From Serpula lacrymans var. lacrymans S7.9 (Eukaryota > Basidiomycota > Agaricomycetes > Boletales > Serpulaceae): a DNA stretch of 64,000 nucleotides. Made by a program: the position numbers and the translations under genes. The notes beneath the pieces were generated by a model. That model ran no database searches. It saw only the letters and a list, made by a program, of their open reading frames with translations, and was not told the DNA's origin. The stretch's first letter is position 1. Each line of letters opens with the position of its first letter. This document shows, piece by piece, positions 47,309 through 60,100 of this stretch. The stretch covers positions 2,140,308 through 2,204,307 of the forward strand of contig NW_006763291.1 in the NCBI RefSeq assembly GCF_000218685.1, given 5' to 3'.

Positions 47309-50074
47309 ATGGCTTCACCGCCTATGGAGACTGGGCTTGGTTGTCCTAGACAGACTCGCTCAATGGACGTCCTCAGGAAACCCCCCAACTTGTCCCATGC
47401 TGTTGTCGGACTTCGGATGGAAGACTCATGCAAACCAATGGATACAGATGATTCATCACAAGGCGCATCCTCTAGTAACTCACCTTCCCGTCTGTCGAGG
47501 CATTATCCTCCTTGGGACACCACGGGTCATGCTAATACTTCCCCTGTCGTTACTTCTCCGGGCGTTGTCCGTCCTGCTACATCCACCGGCTTTCACTCTC
47601 CGTCTGTCTCTGAGGCCCAACCTACGAACGAAAATGCTGTAGAGTCACATGCGCCTGTTGATGCAACGGACGCTGAACCTATGGATCCTGCGAGACAAGC
47701 CGAAAATGCTGTAGAGCCGCATGTGCCTGTTGATGTAACGGACGTTGAACCTCTGGCTCCTTTCAAACAAGCCGAAAATGTAGATGTAACCGAACAAAGA
47801 GTTGAGCCAAAAGATAGCAATATCTCCTCTGTTGACGAGCAACGATTACTTCATCCTACGGAATCGGATGCAACACTACGTTCTGAGGATTCAAGGGTGT
47901 TGACGCTCTCGGCACAGTCAGATGCGCAAACAGTTCGCCCATCAGACATCCAAGGTCGACGTTCTCTTGGTACACCTCTTACCACGACTATTCCGCCTGG
48001 CTTTCAGATGACTGCAGAACACGGACTTCGATTTTCGCCTTCTATTCTGTCGAGATACACTACAATGCCCCCTCGGCATCTTCCTATCTTGTTACCTCCG
48101 ACCCCCGCTGTACCAATCACTGCTGTACGACCGCAGGCGCGTCTACGCACTATGCCCTCCTTATCATTACACGGGGTAACCAATGCCGATGTGGAGTCGG
48201 ATCACGAAGGTTCAATTGTCGGCGAATCGGACGATGAGGAGGGAGAGGAGGATGGCATGGTTGATGCTGAGAGCGTCGTGGGTGAAGAGAGCGACGAAGA
48301 AGGAGATGATATGATGCCTGGCTCTCCCTCGCCCGGAAGTATGTATTCGCATTCAAGGAAATCTTCTCTCCTTCCCAGGATCAATACTTCGCTTAACGTT
48401 TTATCTCGTAATTCTTTGGGTTCGCCAACACCACTTGCGGGTCCGTCAAGGCTTGCTGTTTTAGGAGGAGATATTACGCCAACTGATCCAAGTCGTGTGG
48501 ACTACTTTACTCCAAAAGTCCCCTCTATTCGCACTGAGATAACATCACCTAATTTCACGCCGCGACCAAGCGACAATAAGTCCTATCCATATCCACAGTT
48601 CCTGGTGATGCCTACCTCCGCTGCGCTTAGGCCGGATTTGCACCACGTTGCCTCTAGAAGTATGATAGACCTGCACTCACCGACAAAAGAGCCCGAGTCC
48701 TTGGAGCATCGTCAGAGCTTGCTGAAGCGCAAGTCGAAAGAGACCCTTCGGTCGACTGCGCCATCGACTGTAGCAAATACTGTGGCTTCAAGTCATGCTC
48801 AAGCGGGCTCTACTGCAGGGGACGATGTTCTGGGTGTCGGTCGCGCTGGCACCCTTCGTCGGCAAAATTCATTGCCGAGCTTCAATCCATCAACAGCGCC
48901 TCCTCCATATCCTATATTCAGTTTACGCAGAAGTTACCGTGTCCAACCACGGGACGAGGAGGGCAGAGAACGTCTTCCGGGCTACAGTAACTCTTTATAC
49001 CTCGCGGCTATAATGCCTCGGAAAATGGAATTCACTGCTCCAGGTGTGCAAGCAAAGGACCGGAAGTGGCGGAGAGTATTCTGTGAATTGGATGGGACAA
49101 CATTCAGAGTGTACAAGTGCCCAGCGGGCGCTTCGGGGGCGGGGATTATCGGCGAATGGTGGGAGAAGAAAGTCGGTGTTGGTGATATCGCGACAGGGGC
49201 TACTTCGAATGTCGCGCCAACGAAGAGGGAAGAGCCGGAGCGACGGATAAAAGATCCTGATACTCCTTCTTCCTCATCTTTCTTTAACTCTGCGGCTGAA
49301 CAAGATCGGCGACGGAGCCAGTCTCAGTCTTCTCATACTTCTACACGGCGCAAGCGCTCTAGTTTTATGTTACCTTTGCGGGCGGGAGGTTCATCGCGTC
49401 CTCAATCTGGGAGTGTCCCTCAGGCTGAATTACCGCCGATGAACGATTCGAGCAGTCACTCGTCGCTTTCATTATCTCCTCCACCATCGCGCGATCACGC
49501 GGACATCCATATCAATCAAGCTCCATCTCCTCGCCAGTCGCCTCGCCACAGTTTTCTAGGTATGAGGTCCACGACACCAAACTCTTTCTCCTCTCGTTCG
49601 CATTTTCTACCAACACCCCATCTCGGAATGCGTAATGGAGAGGTGCCGAAACCGGGTCGCTCGGATTTGATACGTGCTTATACATTGCAACATGCTGAGA
49701 GCGGACTAGGGAACGACTACCTAAAGCGAAAGAATGTGATCCGAGTGCGAATGGAGGGTGAGCAGTTCTTGCTGCAGGCTCATGACGTCCCTGCTGTTGT
49801 GGAGTGGATAGAGGTAAGTCTGCACGAGACTCGTGGATTTATATGTATTTTACTTACTCGACATTTCAATGTGCAGGGTCTTCACGCTGGCGTCAATATC
49901 TCGCTCGATTTGGATGAGCGGGTCATGCCCAAAGGTCCAATATTCCCGAGGTTAGTCTCCAAGCTCATCGCTTGGGAAGATATTCGTTACTGATACACTA
50001 CGTATAGACGTCGTCGCCGCCGCCCTCGACGCCCTCCAGGTGAAGGGGCAAGGCCGTCTCGCTTGACGGTTTGA
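47309..50074 (+). CDS. PH-domain protein with internal 24-residue repeat
   Basis: This is a large, mostly disordered protein with one PH-like lipid- or protein-binding domain near the C-terminus. Exons 47309-49813, 49877-49950 and 50008-50074 give 881 aa from the first in-frame ATG (MASPPMETGLG). The frame stays open upstream to 47249 with a basic stretch (QFFRKFNLRGRF), so a further 5' exon is possible. About residues 107-155 hold two copies of a 24-residue unit beginning ENAVE and ending QA. An acidic stretch follows (ESDHEGSIVGESDDEEGEED), then Ser/Pro-rich sequence. The PH-like part begins AAIMPRKMEFTAPG, with DRKWRRVFCELDGTTFRVYK. It is interrupted by a roughly 170-residue Ser-rich insert and resumes QHAESGLGNDYLKRKNVIRV, EQFLLQAHDVPAVVEWIEGL. 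The protein ends in an Arg-rich tail. The role is probably at the membrane or cortex, but it is not named. Confidence 0.8.
47629..47780 (+). repeat. 72-nt coding tandem repeat
   Basis: Two copies of a 72-nt unit (24 codons starting GAAAATGCTGTAGAG) follow each other in frame, and a truncated third begins GAAAATGTAGATGTAACC. The copies differ at about a dozen bases, so the duplication is not recent. Confidence 0.75.
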
Positions 50075-50763
50075 ACAGTTGGCGTCTGTTCTGCTTTTTT
50101 TTTAGTATGTATATTCACGACGAGACACGTATTATGATCGTAGCATTATTGTTCCACCACTCGCTCCTGCATTCTTGGACCCTACTCACTCATTTTGCAT
50201 CCTTTTTCTGTTGTTGTTCTTTCTGGGCTCACTGTATAGTAGTTTACTAGTGTCCGTCTATAAAATGATATTAGATGCTACCTGTTACTACATATGTTGT
50301 ATTCCATATTCGTGCTATGAATGAAATGAACATGGTTAGCGCTCAAGTGAAGGGCATAGCCTGTTGCTAGTACAGGTATTTCGTGGATTGGGCCGCGAAA
50401 TGCAAAAAAGCGTTCTTTCTTTCACTGGATGGGGTGATATTCCCACGGTGGCTCCGTCGCCTGCCGCAGTTCGGTTTTTGCCTCTCATCAAACCAATCCG
50501 TTATCTCTGTTCCCTACGTCTGCCTCATCGATTTTTGTCTTTATCCTAGCCTTTGCGGTTCTGGCAGCCGGCCTTTTACCGCCCAGCGTATTTTCTTTCT
50601 CCCCATACACCCACCCTCAGTTGTCGCCAAAAAAACCGGCGCTTGTTTTCAACAAGGAACAACCATATTTGCGGTCGCTCCTCAGTTTTTTTAACCTTGC
50701 CACGTACCATTCTCCTCGACATCCAGCTTGACGCACACGACTCGAAACAATCAGGTCGCAGCA
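50075..50763. other. Intergenic; PP1 promoter with pyrimidine-rich leader
   Basis: No gene recognised. From about 50400 to 50700 the plus strand is strongly C/T-rich up to the PP1 start, a common feature of highly expressed basidiomycete genes. Confidence 0.5.
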
Positions 50764-52408
<1,645 letters not shown>

Positions 52409-53647
52409 GAGGGAGGGGGCTTAAGCCCTTCCATTCTCAATCGCTTCTTCGTCAGGATCCGTCTTTTCTTTGCGTTTGTTGGTCTTTGTTTTTGTGGAGT
52501 GCCCGATAAGATTAGTTGCGTGTACACAATGTGAAAGTGGGATAGTGTCACAAGTCTAGAAAGCAGGCGGGTGCTGTTGTACCATGATTGTACTGTCTTA
52601 ACAGGAGCATACGCAGGCCTGGGTGCAAGTGGGTTGGGAGGAGGGTGAAAAAGTATCAGAATTCGGCAAGAAAGGATGGACTGTTCTGGGCAGAGTGTCG
52701 TTTGAAATCTCTCATCCGCCTCGCCATTTCAACGTTCTTACATATCTATCCAATCCATGGACCTAATATCCTGAGCACAAATTCCCCATCCTTTGCTATC
52801 CACCGCCTCCATGATTTCGATTTGACTCGTCGTAATCTTTACCTTGTGATTATAGTGCACTTCATACCGGTCTCTCCCCATGTGTATAGTTGGCAGTGAA
52901 TCTGGGAGCCCATGGGCACCTTTTCTGCAGTTTTCCTTTCTGGTGTTTTTTTATTATTGCTAAATCCCTCCTTGCACATAGTGTTTCCCATTCCCCTTTT
53001 TGTGATAATAGGCTATCATACATTTGACTTATCCCTTTCTATAAGTATTACGGTGGGGCGGGGGACCTTGAGATAAGACCAGGGAAGAGAAGCCACAATC
53101 AAAGTTTGTCGTATCAGGTTGCTGGTTGATGGGCTTGTACATGGACATGTGAATGCTGTATCGAAAGCTCCACAGTCAAAGTTTGTCGTATCAGGAAGGC
53201 CTTGTACATGAACATGTGAATGCTGTATTGAAAGCTTGCTGATGGATGTCCATGTCTTCCATGATGATCGGACATGTTCCCCGGTAGGGTGTTCCTAGAC
53301 CTTTCAGACAGCAATCTTGGTCACGCACGACTTGCGCCTATTTTTCACACTGAGAAATGGGGAGGAGAGGGAGCGAGATATATCGGGCACACACGGCAGT
53401 CTCTTTCCAAAGGCGCGCGGCAACCCAGCGATGTAGAAGGTATATATATGTATATATAAGTTTTTTGCCTTTTTGCTATCGTACATGGGGTCACTAGACA
53501 TTGAACTCGTAATGTAATAAAGGGAAAAGAAAGATAATCATCGCCCCTAGGATAGCAGGGAGGACTGGTCCTCGGAATCCGCGTAAGAAAGGTGTTGATG
53601 GGGGAAGTATATTAGACAGATTAGAAGGGTGTGTGTTGCTCCCCCTT
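52409..53647. other. Convergent intergenic region with a diverged repeat
   Basis: This lies between the PP1 stop and the sugar transporter stop. It contains a diverged tandem repeat at 53094-53238 and otherwise nothing recognised. Confidence 0.5.
53094..53238. repeat. Diverged tandem repeat, period about 77 bp
   Basis: Copy one starts at 53094 (CACAATCAAAGTTTGTCGTA) and copy two at 53171 (CACAGTCAAAGTTTGTCGTA). Both continue with TATCAGG, CTTGTACATG, ACATGTGAATGCTGTAT and GAAAGCT. Copy two lacks about 9 bases after TATCAGG. Roughly 90 percent of the shared positions agree by eye. Confidence 0.8.
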
Positions 53648-55811
53648 CTAGGCCTCTTTGGTGCCATACGAGCCTTTCTCGTCGAGGTCTTCTCGGACTT
53701 CGCCTGGTTGGACTTCGCCTACGCCTGGTTGGTTGGCGATTTGTTCCAAGATGTCCTCTCCGTCGAAGAGCGCCGCTGTCTCCTCGAGGGTCCTGTTCTT
53801 CGTCTCGATGAGGAAGAAGTAGAGGAAGACGAATTCGACGGCGAGCCAGCAGACGTAGACGAGCTAGAAGGAGAAAGGGAGGGAGGGGTTGGTTCAGGAT
53901 ATTTACGAGCTCGAGACCGGGTAGAACAAGGATGGAGGGAGAGAGGGAGAGACTTACGTAGTACTTCCAACCCATGGCGTCGAGGGCGATGGGGTTCACG
54001 TACTGGTTGAAGATGAGGGCGACGGAGATGACAAAGTTGAAGATGTTGAAGCCCTTTGCACGGAGGTTGTAGGGCAGGATCTCAACAGTGTAAGAGACGA
54101 TGAGAGGTGTGAATGCGAGACTGTGCGAAATAAGATGTTAGTCATACAAGAACAACAGAGAACAGAAAGCCCAAAAACTCACTCGTAGGCTGCGTAGAAC
54201 AGGAAGATGAACGCGATGACAGCGTGTGCAGCTGCTGGATTGCCGTGCTGAGCGAACTCGGCGAAGCAGATGGCTTGTGCCATGTAGAACAAGGTCATGC
54301 CAATAGCAGAGGTCAAGAAGAGGAAACGACGTCCAAGTCTGTTAACCATGAAAGAGGCGAGAATGGCCCAGAACAAGTTCCAGATTTGAAGTATACCATT
54401 AATGAGCAACTATTAAAATGCAAAAGAAACCAAAGAAAAATAGGTGAATGTCGAGTGCATAGTCGAGAAATAGCGGGGAAAGTGTTTACCTGAATGGTGG
54501 CGTTGGTGATCCCGATTTCGTCGAATACTTTGTTGAGGTAGTACGAGACGAGACCGTTACCGGACCATTGAGAGAAGAAGGCAATGGCGATGATGATGCG
54601 CATGCGCTTGCGGTTTCCGGGGGTTTTGAACAGAGCTTTCCAGCCAACATTAGAGCTAACAGTTCGGTCTAAATCAAGGGCAGCCTTGATCTCCTCGAAC
54701 TCGTACACAACGAGGGGGTCTTGTCTGTACCGAACCTGGTTAGAATTGCCAATATTCACAAAAACATCATCACCCGAATAACTCACTCATTACCGTCAGC
54801 GTGGTAGTAGGCAAGGGTTCGGAGAGCCTCTGCTTCGCGACCCTTGCTGATCAACCAACGGGGGGATTCGGGTGCCAATAAGATCAAGAAGAATTGGAGG
54901 AGGGCGGGTAGACCCTGTAGGAGGGAGGGAAGACGCCATGCCCATGTGCCGCTCATCTTGAAAGTGCCGAAGGTTGTCCAAGCGGCACTGCATTTTCTTA
55001 TCAGCTACGAAAGGATGTATGATGGCATGACAGGACTGACATGATCGACCCAGAGTACCACAAGGAATTGTACATTGACGTAAGAGGTGCACGGTATGTA
55101 GGGTATGAGATTTCGGTGACCAACATAGGTGCCGCATTCGCTTATGGGGGATAAAAAGGGTCGTTAATATTGGTGTTGTCACGAAACGCGGGAACATAAG
55201 GCGAGTTTACCTGCGAAAGTGAGACCGAAACCGATGAGGAAGCGAGCGCCGATGAACATGCCGACTGACTGAGAGGCGGTCTGAACGGCGGTGGCGATCA
55301 ACATAATTGCGGCGCCGACGAAGACGGTCTTGCGACGACCGATACCATCTGACAGGTAGGGCGCGAAGGGGTACGCGGCGAGAGCACCAATGTTCTAGAG
55401 AGGGAGGTCAGTGAATGAAAAGATGATGGGAGTAGGGGTGTACGTGCTTGAATAGCATTGAGCAAACCGAGTTTACCACCAGACGGGGTGCCAAAGGCAG
55501 ACTCCCATTGAGGGAGGGACTGCAGACCGTTCATCATACTTCCGTCGTAGCCATTGTTCGAGGCTGTGATGAGGCTAATTGGGGAGATGTGAGTGAGGTA
55601 GAGAGGAAAGAGAGCAAGGTGACTGACAGCAGTACAATCCACGCGTTGAGTGCGATGATGCTTGAGGTGGGAAAAGAAAGCGTGAGTGTGGGGAGGAGAA
55701 GATAAAAAAAAAGCTGGCATACCGCTTGTTGCTGTACCACTTTCTCCTTGGGTCTACAAGATGTGCGAAACTCGCGTCTTGGACGTTGGCGACTCCGGCA
55801 CCCACTGGCAT
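53648..55811 (-). CDS. MFS sugar transporter (lactose permease/hexose type)
   Basis: This is a plasma-membrane sugar:H+ symporter of the SP family. The ATG at 55811 opens MPVGAGVANVQDASFAHLVD. Then come WIVLLLITASNNGYDGSMMN (helix 1, with the GYD motif), GKLGLLNAIQNIGALAAYPF, the PYLSDGIGRRKTVFVGA loop, WRLPSLLQGLPALLQFFLIL, and PESPRWLISKGREAEALRTL (the conserved PESPR motif). The central loop is followed by RMRIIIAIAFFSQWSGNGLV, FMVNRLGRRFLFLTSAIGMT, YNLRAKGFNIFNFVISVALI, NQYVNPIALDAMGWKYYLVY and FFLIETKNRTLEETAALFDG. Around nine exons give roughly 530 aa with 12 helices. The pattern is closest to fungal lactose/glucose permease-like carriers, but the sugar cannot be assigned. A TATA-like element lies about 60 bp upstream. 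Confidence 0.92.
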
Positions 55812-55869
55812 TGTGGTTCGATGGAGAGGAAGGGAGGAGAACGAGAGAAAGAAGCTAAAGAGTGACTGG

Positions 55870-55877
55870 TTATATAG
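55870..55877 (-). promoter_or_regulatory. TATA-like element of the sugar transporter
   Basis: The minus strand reads CTATATAA about 60 bp upstream of the ATG at 55811. Placement fits a core promoter; functional use is inferred. Confidence 0.45.
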
Positions 55878-56550
55878 TAAGATAGGGAAGAGGATACGGA
55901 TAAATTGACAGGTGACCGTAACAGTGAAGTTTTTCCAGAGGTACCCCGCTTCCCCACACTACTCCAGTTTCACTTGTGCCTGCTCCGTCGAACTTTTACA
56001 ATATGTCGCTGATTGAAAATCACGAAGAGCACATGCAACCACGCAACCAATCCCGTCGTTTCTAAGGTGCCCGAGGTCGAAATTAAAGAAGTGGAGGATG
56101 CTGCCGCTGTAATACTCTTCGTTCCAGTATACCCTCGCCCTTTCGTGTGTCAAATGTTGCGAACATCACGGTGGTCCATTCCCCATACTCCTGAGTCATT
56201 TTACGGTCCGGACTGGAAGTTGCAGTACAGATGATGTTTAGTTCCGCCCCCACATTGTTGCTACAAATAAGCTTGATGAACAACCTTGATGCGGGGAATC
56301 TTATATCGTGCTACGCCCTGTTTTAGCACATTCTGTATTATTTTCGGCAACACACGTCAAAATTAATGAAACCTCTTTTCTTTCTTCTCTCCATTCTTGT
56401 CCCTCGCATCTCCTGGCCTAGTCCACCCAGTCAGACCACATACCTAAATGATAGTTGATATCAGTAAACGTAAACTCCAGCCCTGTACGCCAGGTGTGAA
56501 CCAGCTGAACCAGCGTGTCCGCTTGATCATTTGATGCCTCTATATTTACC

Positions 56551-56700
56551 CAAGGGCTGCAATGCGGACGAAAAGCTTGAATGCTGTCTATTGTGTCCAT
56601 CCATCATACAACTCCATCCCTGCCGCAAGGGCTGCAATGCGGACGAAAAGCTTGAATGCTGTCTATTGTGTCCATCCATCATACAACTCCATCCCTGCCA
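56551..56700. repeat. Perfect 75-bp tandem duplication
   Basis: The unit starting CAAGGGCTGCAATGCGGACG occurs at 56551-56625 and again at 56626-56700. The two copies look identical apart from the final junction base, which indicates a very recent duplication or active slippage. Confidence 0.9.
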
Positions 56701-57122
56701 ATATTTGCCAATATATATCGATCATATAACCTCTTGTTGCCATCCCTCTCTCCTTTCTTATATCTCTTCTCATCATTCATCTCGCAAACGAGATCCTACC
56801 TATATGCATCTCCGTATGTCTCTTCTGATTGACGCCTTGCTCCGATCCTTTCTATTTGCCTTTTTCGTCCAAACTCACTCGTTACTTGCATAAATCTTCC
56901 TCGATGGATCTTCCTGTCAAGAACATCCACGTTTATGTAATTTGATCCTGATGCCCAACAATTTCATTCAATAAGTGTGCTGCAGTGACGATAAGATAAG
57001 TGCTCTCTCCACAATCGTAGAAGTGTAGATTCCAACGCAATCCAACAAAACCCACGACTCAGCTCCACCAGACTCATCTCCGCGAATCAGGGAATGAATC
57101 CACCTTGATTAGGCACAGGCCA

Positions 57123-60100
57123 TCAAAGATGTCTCAAGTATTCGCTGCTCGACATCTCATTGGTTTCCGAGATATCATCACTGCCGCCCTCCGCCGTTTC
57201 ATCAGCAGGACTCGTCCCCACCCTTGGTGTTACAGCGGCCCTCTCGGCCTTCCTTCTCCTTCCAAACGGCACACCCCAGTTACTCGCAAAACTGGCCAAC
57301 GTGCTCGAAGCTGTCGTCACCGGGGCTTCAGTGTGACTAGTCGTCAGCGGAGACGTGCGAGACACGTGATATGATGTGGTCCGCCTTCGCTGAACAAATA
57401 AATTCGACATCCCTTCTGATATAGATCCTTTCGGGGACGGCGCTCGAGCTGTGGAATAATCATCACTAGAAGAAGACGTAGAAGGTATACTCTGCTCAGA
57501 AATGGCAGTTGTAGCGGCTGCTTTTGCTATCCCAGAGGAGGCACCTACGCCCCCAAACGGCGGAAGTCGGGCCGTAGAAAACTTGGACGATGTAGACAGG
57601 CGAGACGCGCGAGATCCTGGCCGTAATGGCGATGGCATACTAGGTACGTTATTGTGTGGAGCAGAACCCGTGGGCGGTATCGGGGATGGCGGGGGCGGAG
57701 GGGATGTAGCAACAGGTGACGGCGATCGGTCCCTGGACGGTGGGATTGTGTCCAGCCTATTTTCAGCGGGCGCCTGGGCCAACAGTCGTGACAGTGAAGA
57801 TGGGCCCGCGGTTGGCGAAGAATTTGCACGCGTGCGAATGGGGAATAGGTGCGATGTGGGAGGCTGGGTTGCACTAAAGGAGTTCTCAACTTCCGCTTGT
57901 GGTGGTCCAGGGGGAATGCTGGGAGGTTCAGGGGGCGCCGGATCCTCAGATTTTCCGGGATCAGACACAGTTGTCAATTTTCTTGACGACACCCTACGCT
58001 TATTCGCTTGCGCAGATTGCGTCCAGTCTTCGACCTCCAGCATATAGTACTTGATACCATTTCCTAACGCATAAGGGTTACTGCTAGGTTCCTGCCCAAT
58101 GTTTAGTCAGAAATAATCCTCTAGGACAATCAAAACTCGTACCTTTTGGTCAACGATGCGTTCCGTCAGCGAAGTGATGCGCGCAACGATCCACTCCCTA
58201 GTCTTAAGCTGTTCTGCAAGATGTCCAGTAGCTTGCAAAAAGTAGTGCGGGAAAGATACTGGTGATACAAAGGATAATTGTCGGGATTAAAGTTGATAAA
58301 TCAGCTTGCTTGGCACTCTATTTGATATTCTACATACCATTGAAAGCCGCCCAAGGTTTTGAAACAGAGTTCCTAGTGGGCAGGAACAGAGCTAGATCGC
58401 CTTTGGCAAAATTCCGGAAAGATATTTTCCCCTTACCACGTTCTCTATACTCCTTACATTGCTTCTGCCATTTTCGAATAACCGATCCTGTTTTGGAAAC
58501 CATCTCCAGAAAGTGATCATGATCGAACGACCGAAGTACCTCCAGGGCGGAGGCGGGATCCGAAGGATCGATCGGTGAAGGCTCGTCTGGCTGCCCGATA
58601 ATGGGATGACTCTGCCGCAAATGAGAGGCGAAGGTCGACTCTGCCATGCTCTGCGTTTGCTTCGATGCTGCATTCGGGTGCAAAGTCATGGTCTGGGCCA
58701 ACGAAAGTGCCTTCATATGCGCATTACGAAAAGCGATTGCAACGTCTAGAATTTGAGCGACAAGTCGGCTACTATTTTCCAGCCGTTGCTCAAAGTCAGA
58801 CTGTGATGAACGCCCAGCGATAAGGTCTTCCCGAAGGACTCTTTCGACGTGACGAGCCTCGCGCAGCTCGTGCTCGACTCTCTGAAGTTCTTCTCGCAGA
58901 CCTACTGCATCCGCATGGGCCAATTCGGCCTGTGCTTTTGTATCCCTCAGTTGTCTGTTCGAATCGTCAAGCTCAGACTTGAGCTCGAAAAACTGGCGTT
59001 CCAAGACCGCCCGATCACCATCCGCCTCTGCTATATGATCTCGGATTATTCGGTCGTGTTCGGAAGCTTGAAGACGAAGCAATCGATCCTTCTCTTTCTC
59101 GGCATCCTTCAACATCCGATTCACTTGATCACTTTCCGCACGAGCCGCCTGTATTTGCGATTCCATGTCCTCCCCACGAGCACGAGCATCCTCTAGGTTA
59201 CGCAGTGTTGTCGCTTGGTCGTCGAGAAGTTGAGCCATCTTTGCCGCATTCTTTGCCTCTAGTGCCTTGACTTCCTCTCCCTCCGCACGAACTTGCGCCA
59301 ACTCTTGACGTGAGAGTTCCGCAAGCCTGGTCTGTTCCGCAGCATTGACAGTGGCACGCGCTACCTCCTGTCGTTGATTCTCTACGTCAAGAGATAATTC
59401 CGCGTTGTGTTTCTCCAATATCCGCCTAGCCGAGTTCTCGCTCTCGCACTGAGCACGAGCCTGACGCAGTTCCCTTTCCAAAGAGTCTGCTCTTTCCTGC
59501 TCAGTATCAGTCGAAGTCTCTTTCTCCTGTATAACAGCATTGAGACGCCGTATCTCCGCCTGGAGCGCATTGCGTTCCTCTTGCATCGCTATTTCCTGAC
59601 TGGCCTTTGCTTCCTGGGTCTCACGCAGTTGATTGCTTAACTCTTGGAAGGCTTGTTCGTCAGCTTCCGTTACTAAAATATCCGATGTTACTTATTCAAT
59701 ATTGAAAGATAGAGGACAGAAACTTACGCCGCCGCCGCGAGGAAGAAAGCCGAGATGCAGACAATACTTTGGAAGCAGGTGAGGATGGCGCAAATCTGCA
59801 AGGTCAACCAAACTCACATGAACGCTCCGCTATTCGATCGAAGCCCGACTCTAGACTGTCCATCCTTTGGATTAGTTTTTCAAGCGATAACTTTGACTCT
59901 CGAACAGCTCCGATTATTATGGGGTTATTGGTAGACCGTGCATAATTTTCCAAATCCTCGAGTACATGAAGAAGTGCTGCAATACTATAGCTTCAGAGCA
60001 CATCGTCATGCATACAACTAGCCACTTACCCATAACATCCTCTCTTTCAAGTGAGTAAACCGAGTCCCTGCTCCCCGAAGGCGAGAAGTCGATGATTGGG

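Larger units (their letters stand above)
55812..57122. other. Intergenic, about 1.3 kb, with a perfect tandem duplication
   Basis: This region holds the sugar transporter promoter at the left and the ATG11 3' flank at the right. The only notable structure is the 75-bp duplication at 56551-56700. Confidence 0.5.

Noticed and set aside
47115..47642. 175-codon open frame upstream of and overlapping the PH-domain gene
   Set aside because: Most of it lies in another frame of the PH-domain exon. Only its first bases might belong to a 5' leader or first exon.
53633..54010. 125-codon acidic open frame on the plus strand
   Set aside because: It is antisense to the last exons of the sugar transporter, which show family motifs on the minus strand.
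57502..58047. 181-codon Gly-rich open frame on the plus strand
   Set aside because: It is a shadow of the Pro/Ser-rich ATG11 tail; the composition mirrors the opposite strand and no start context or splice structure supports it.
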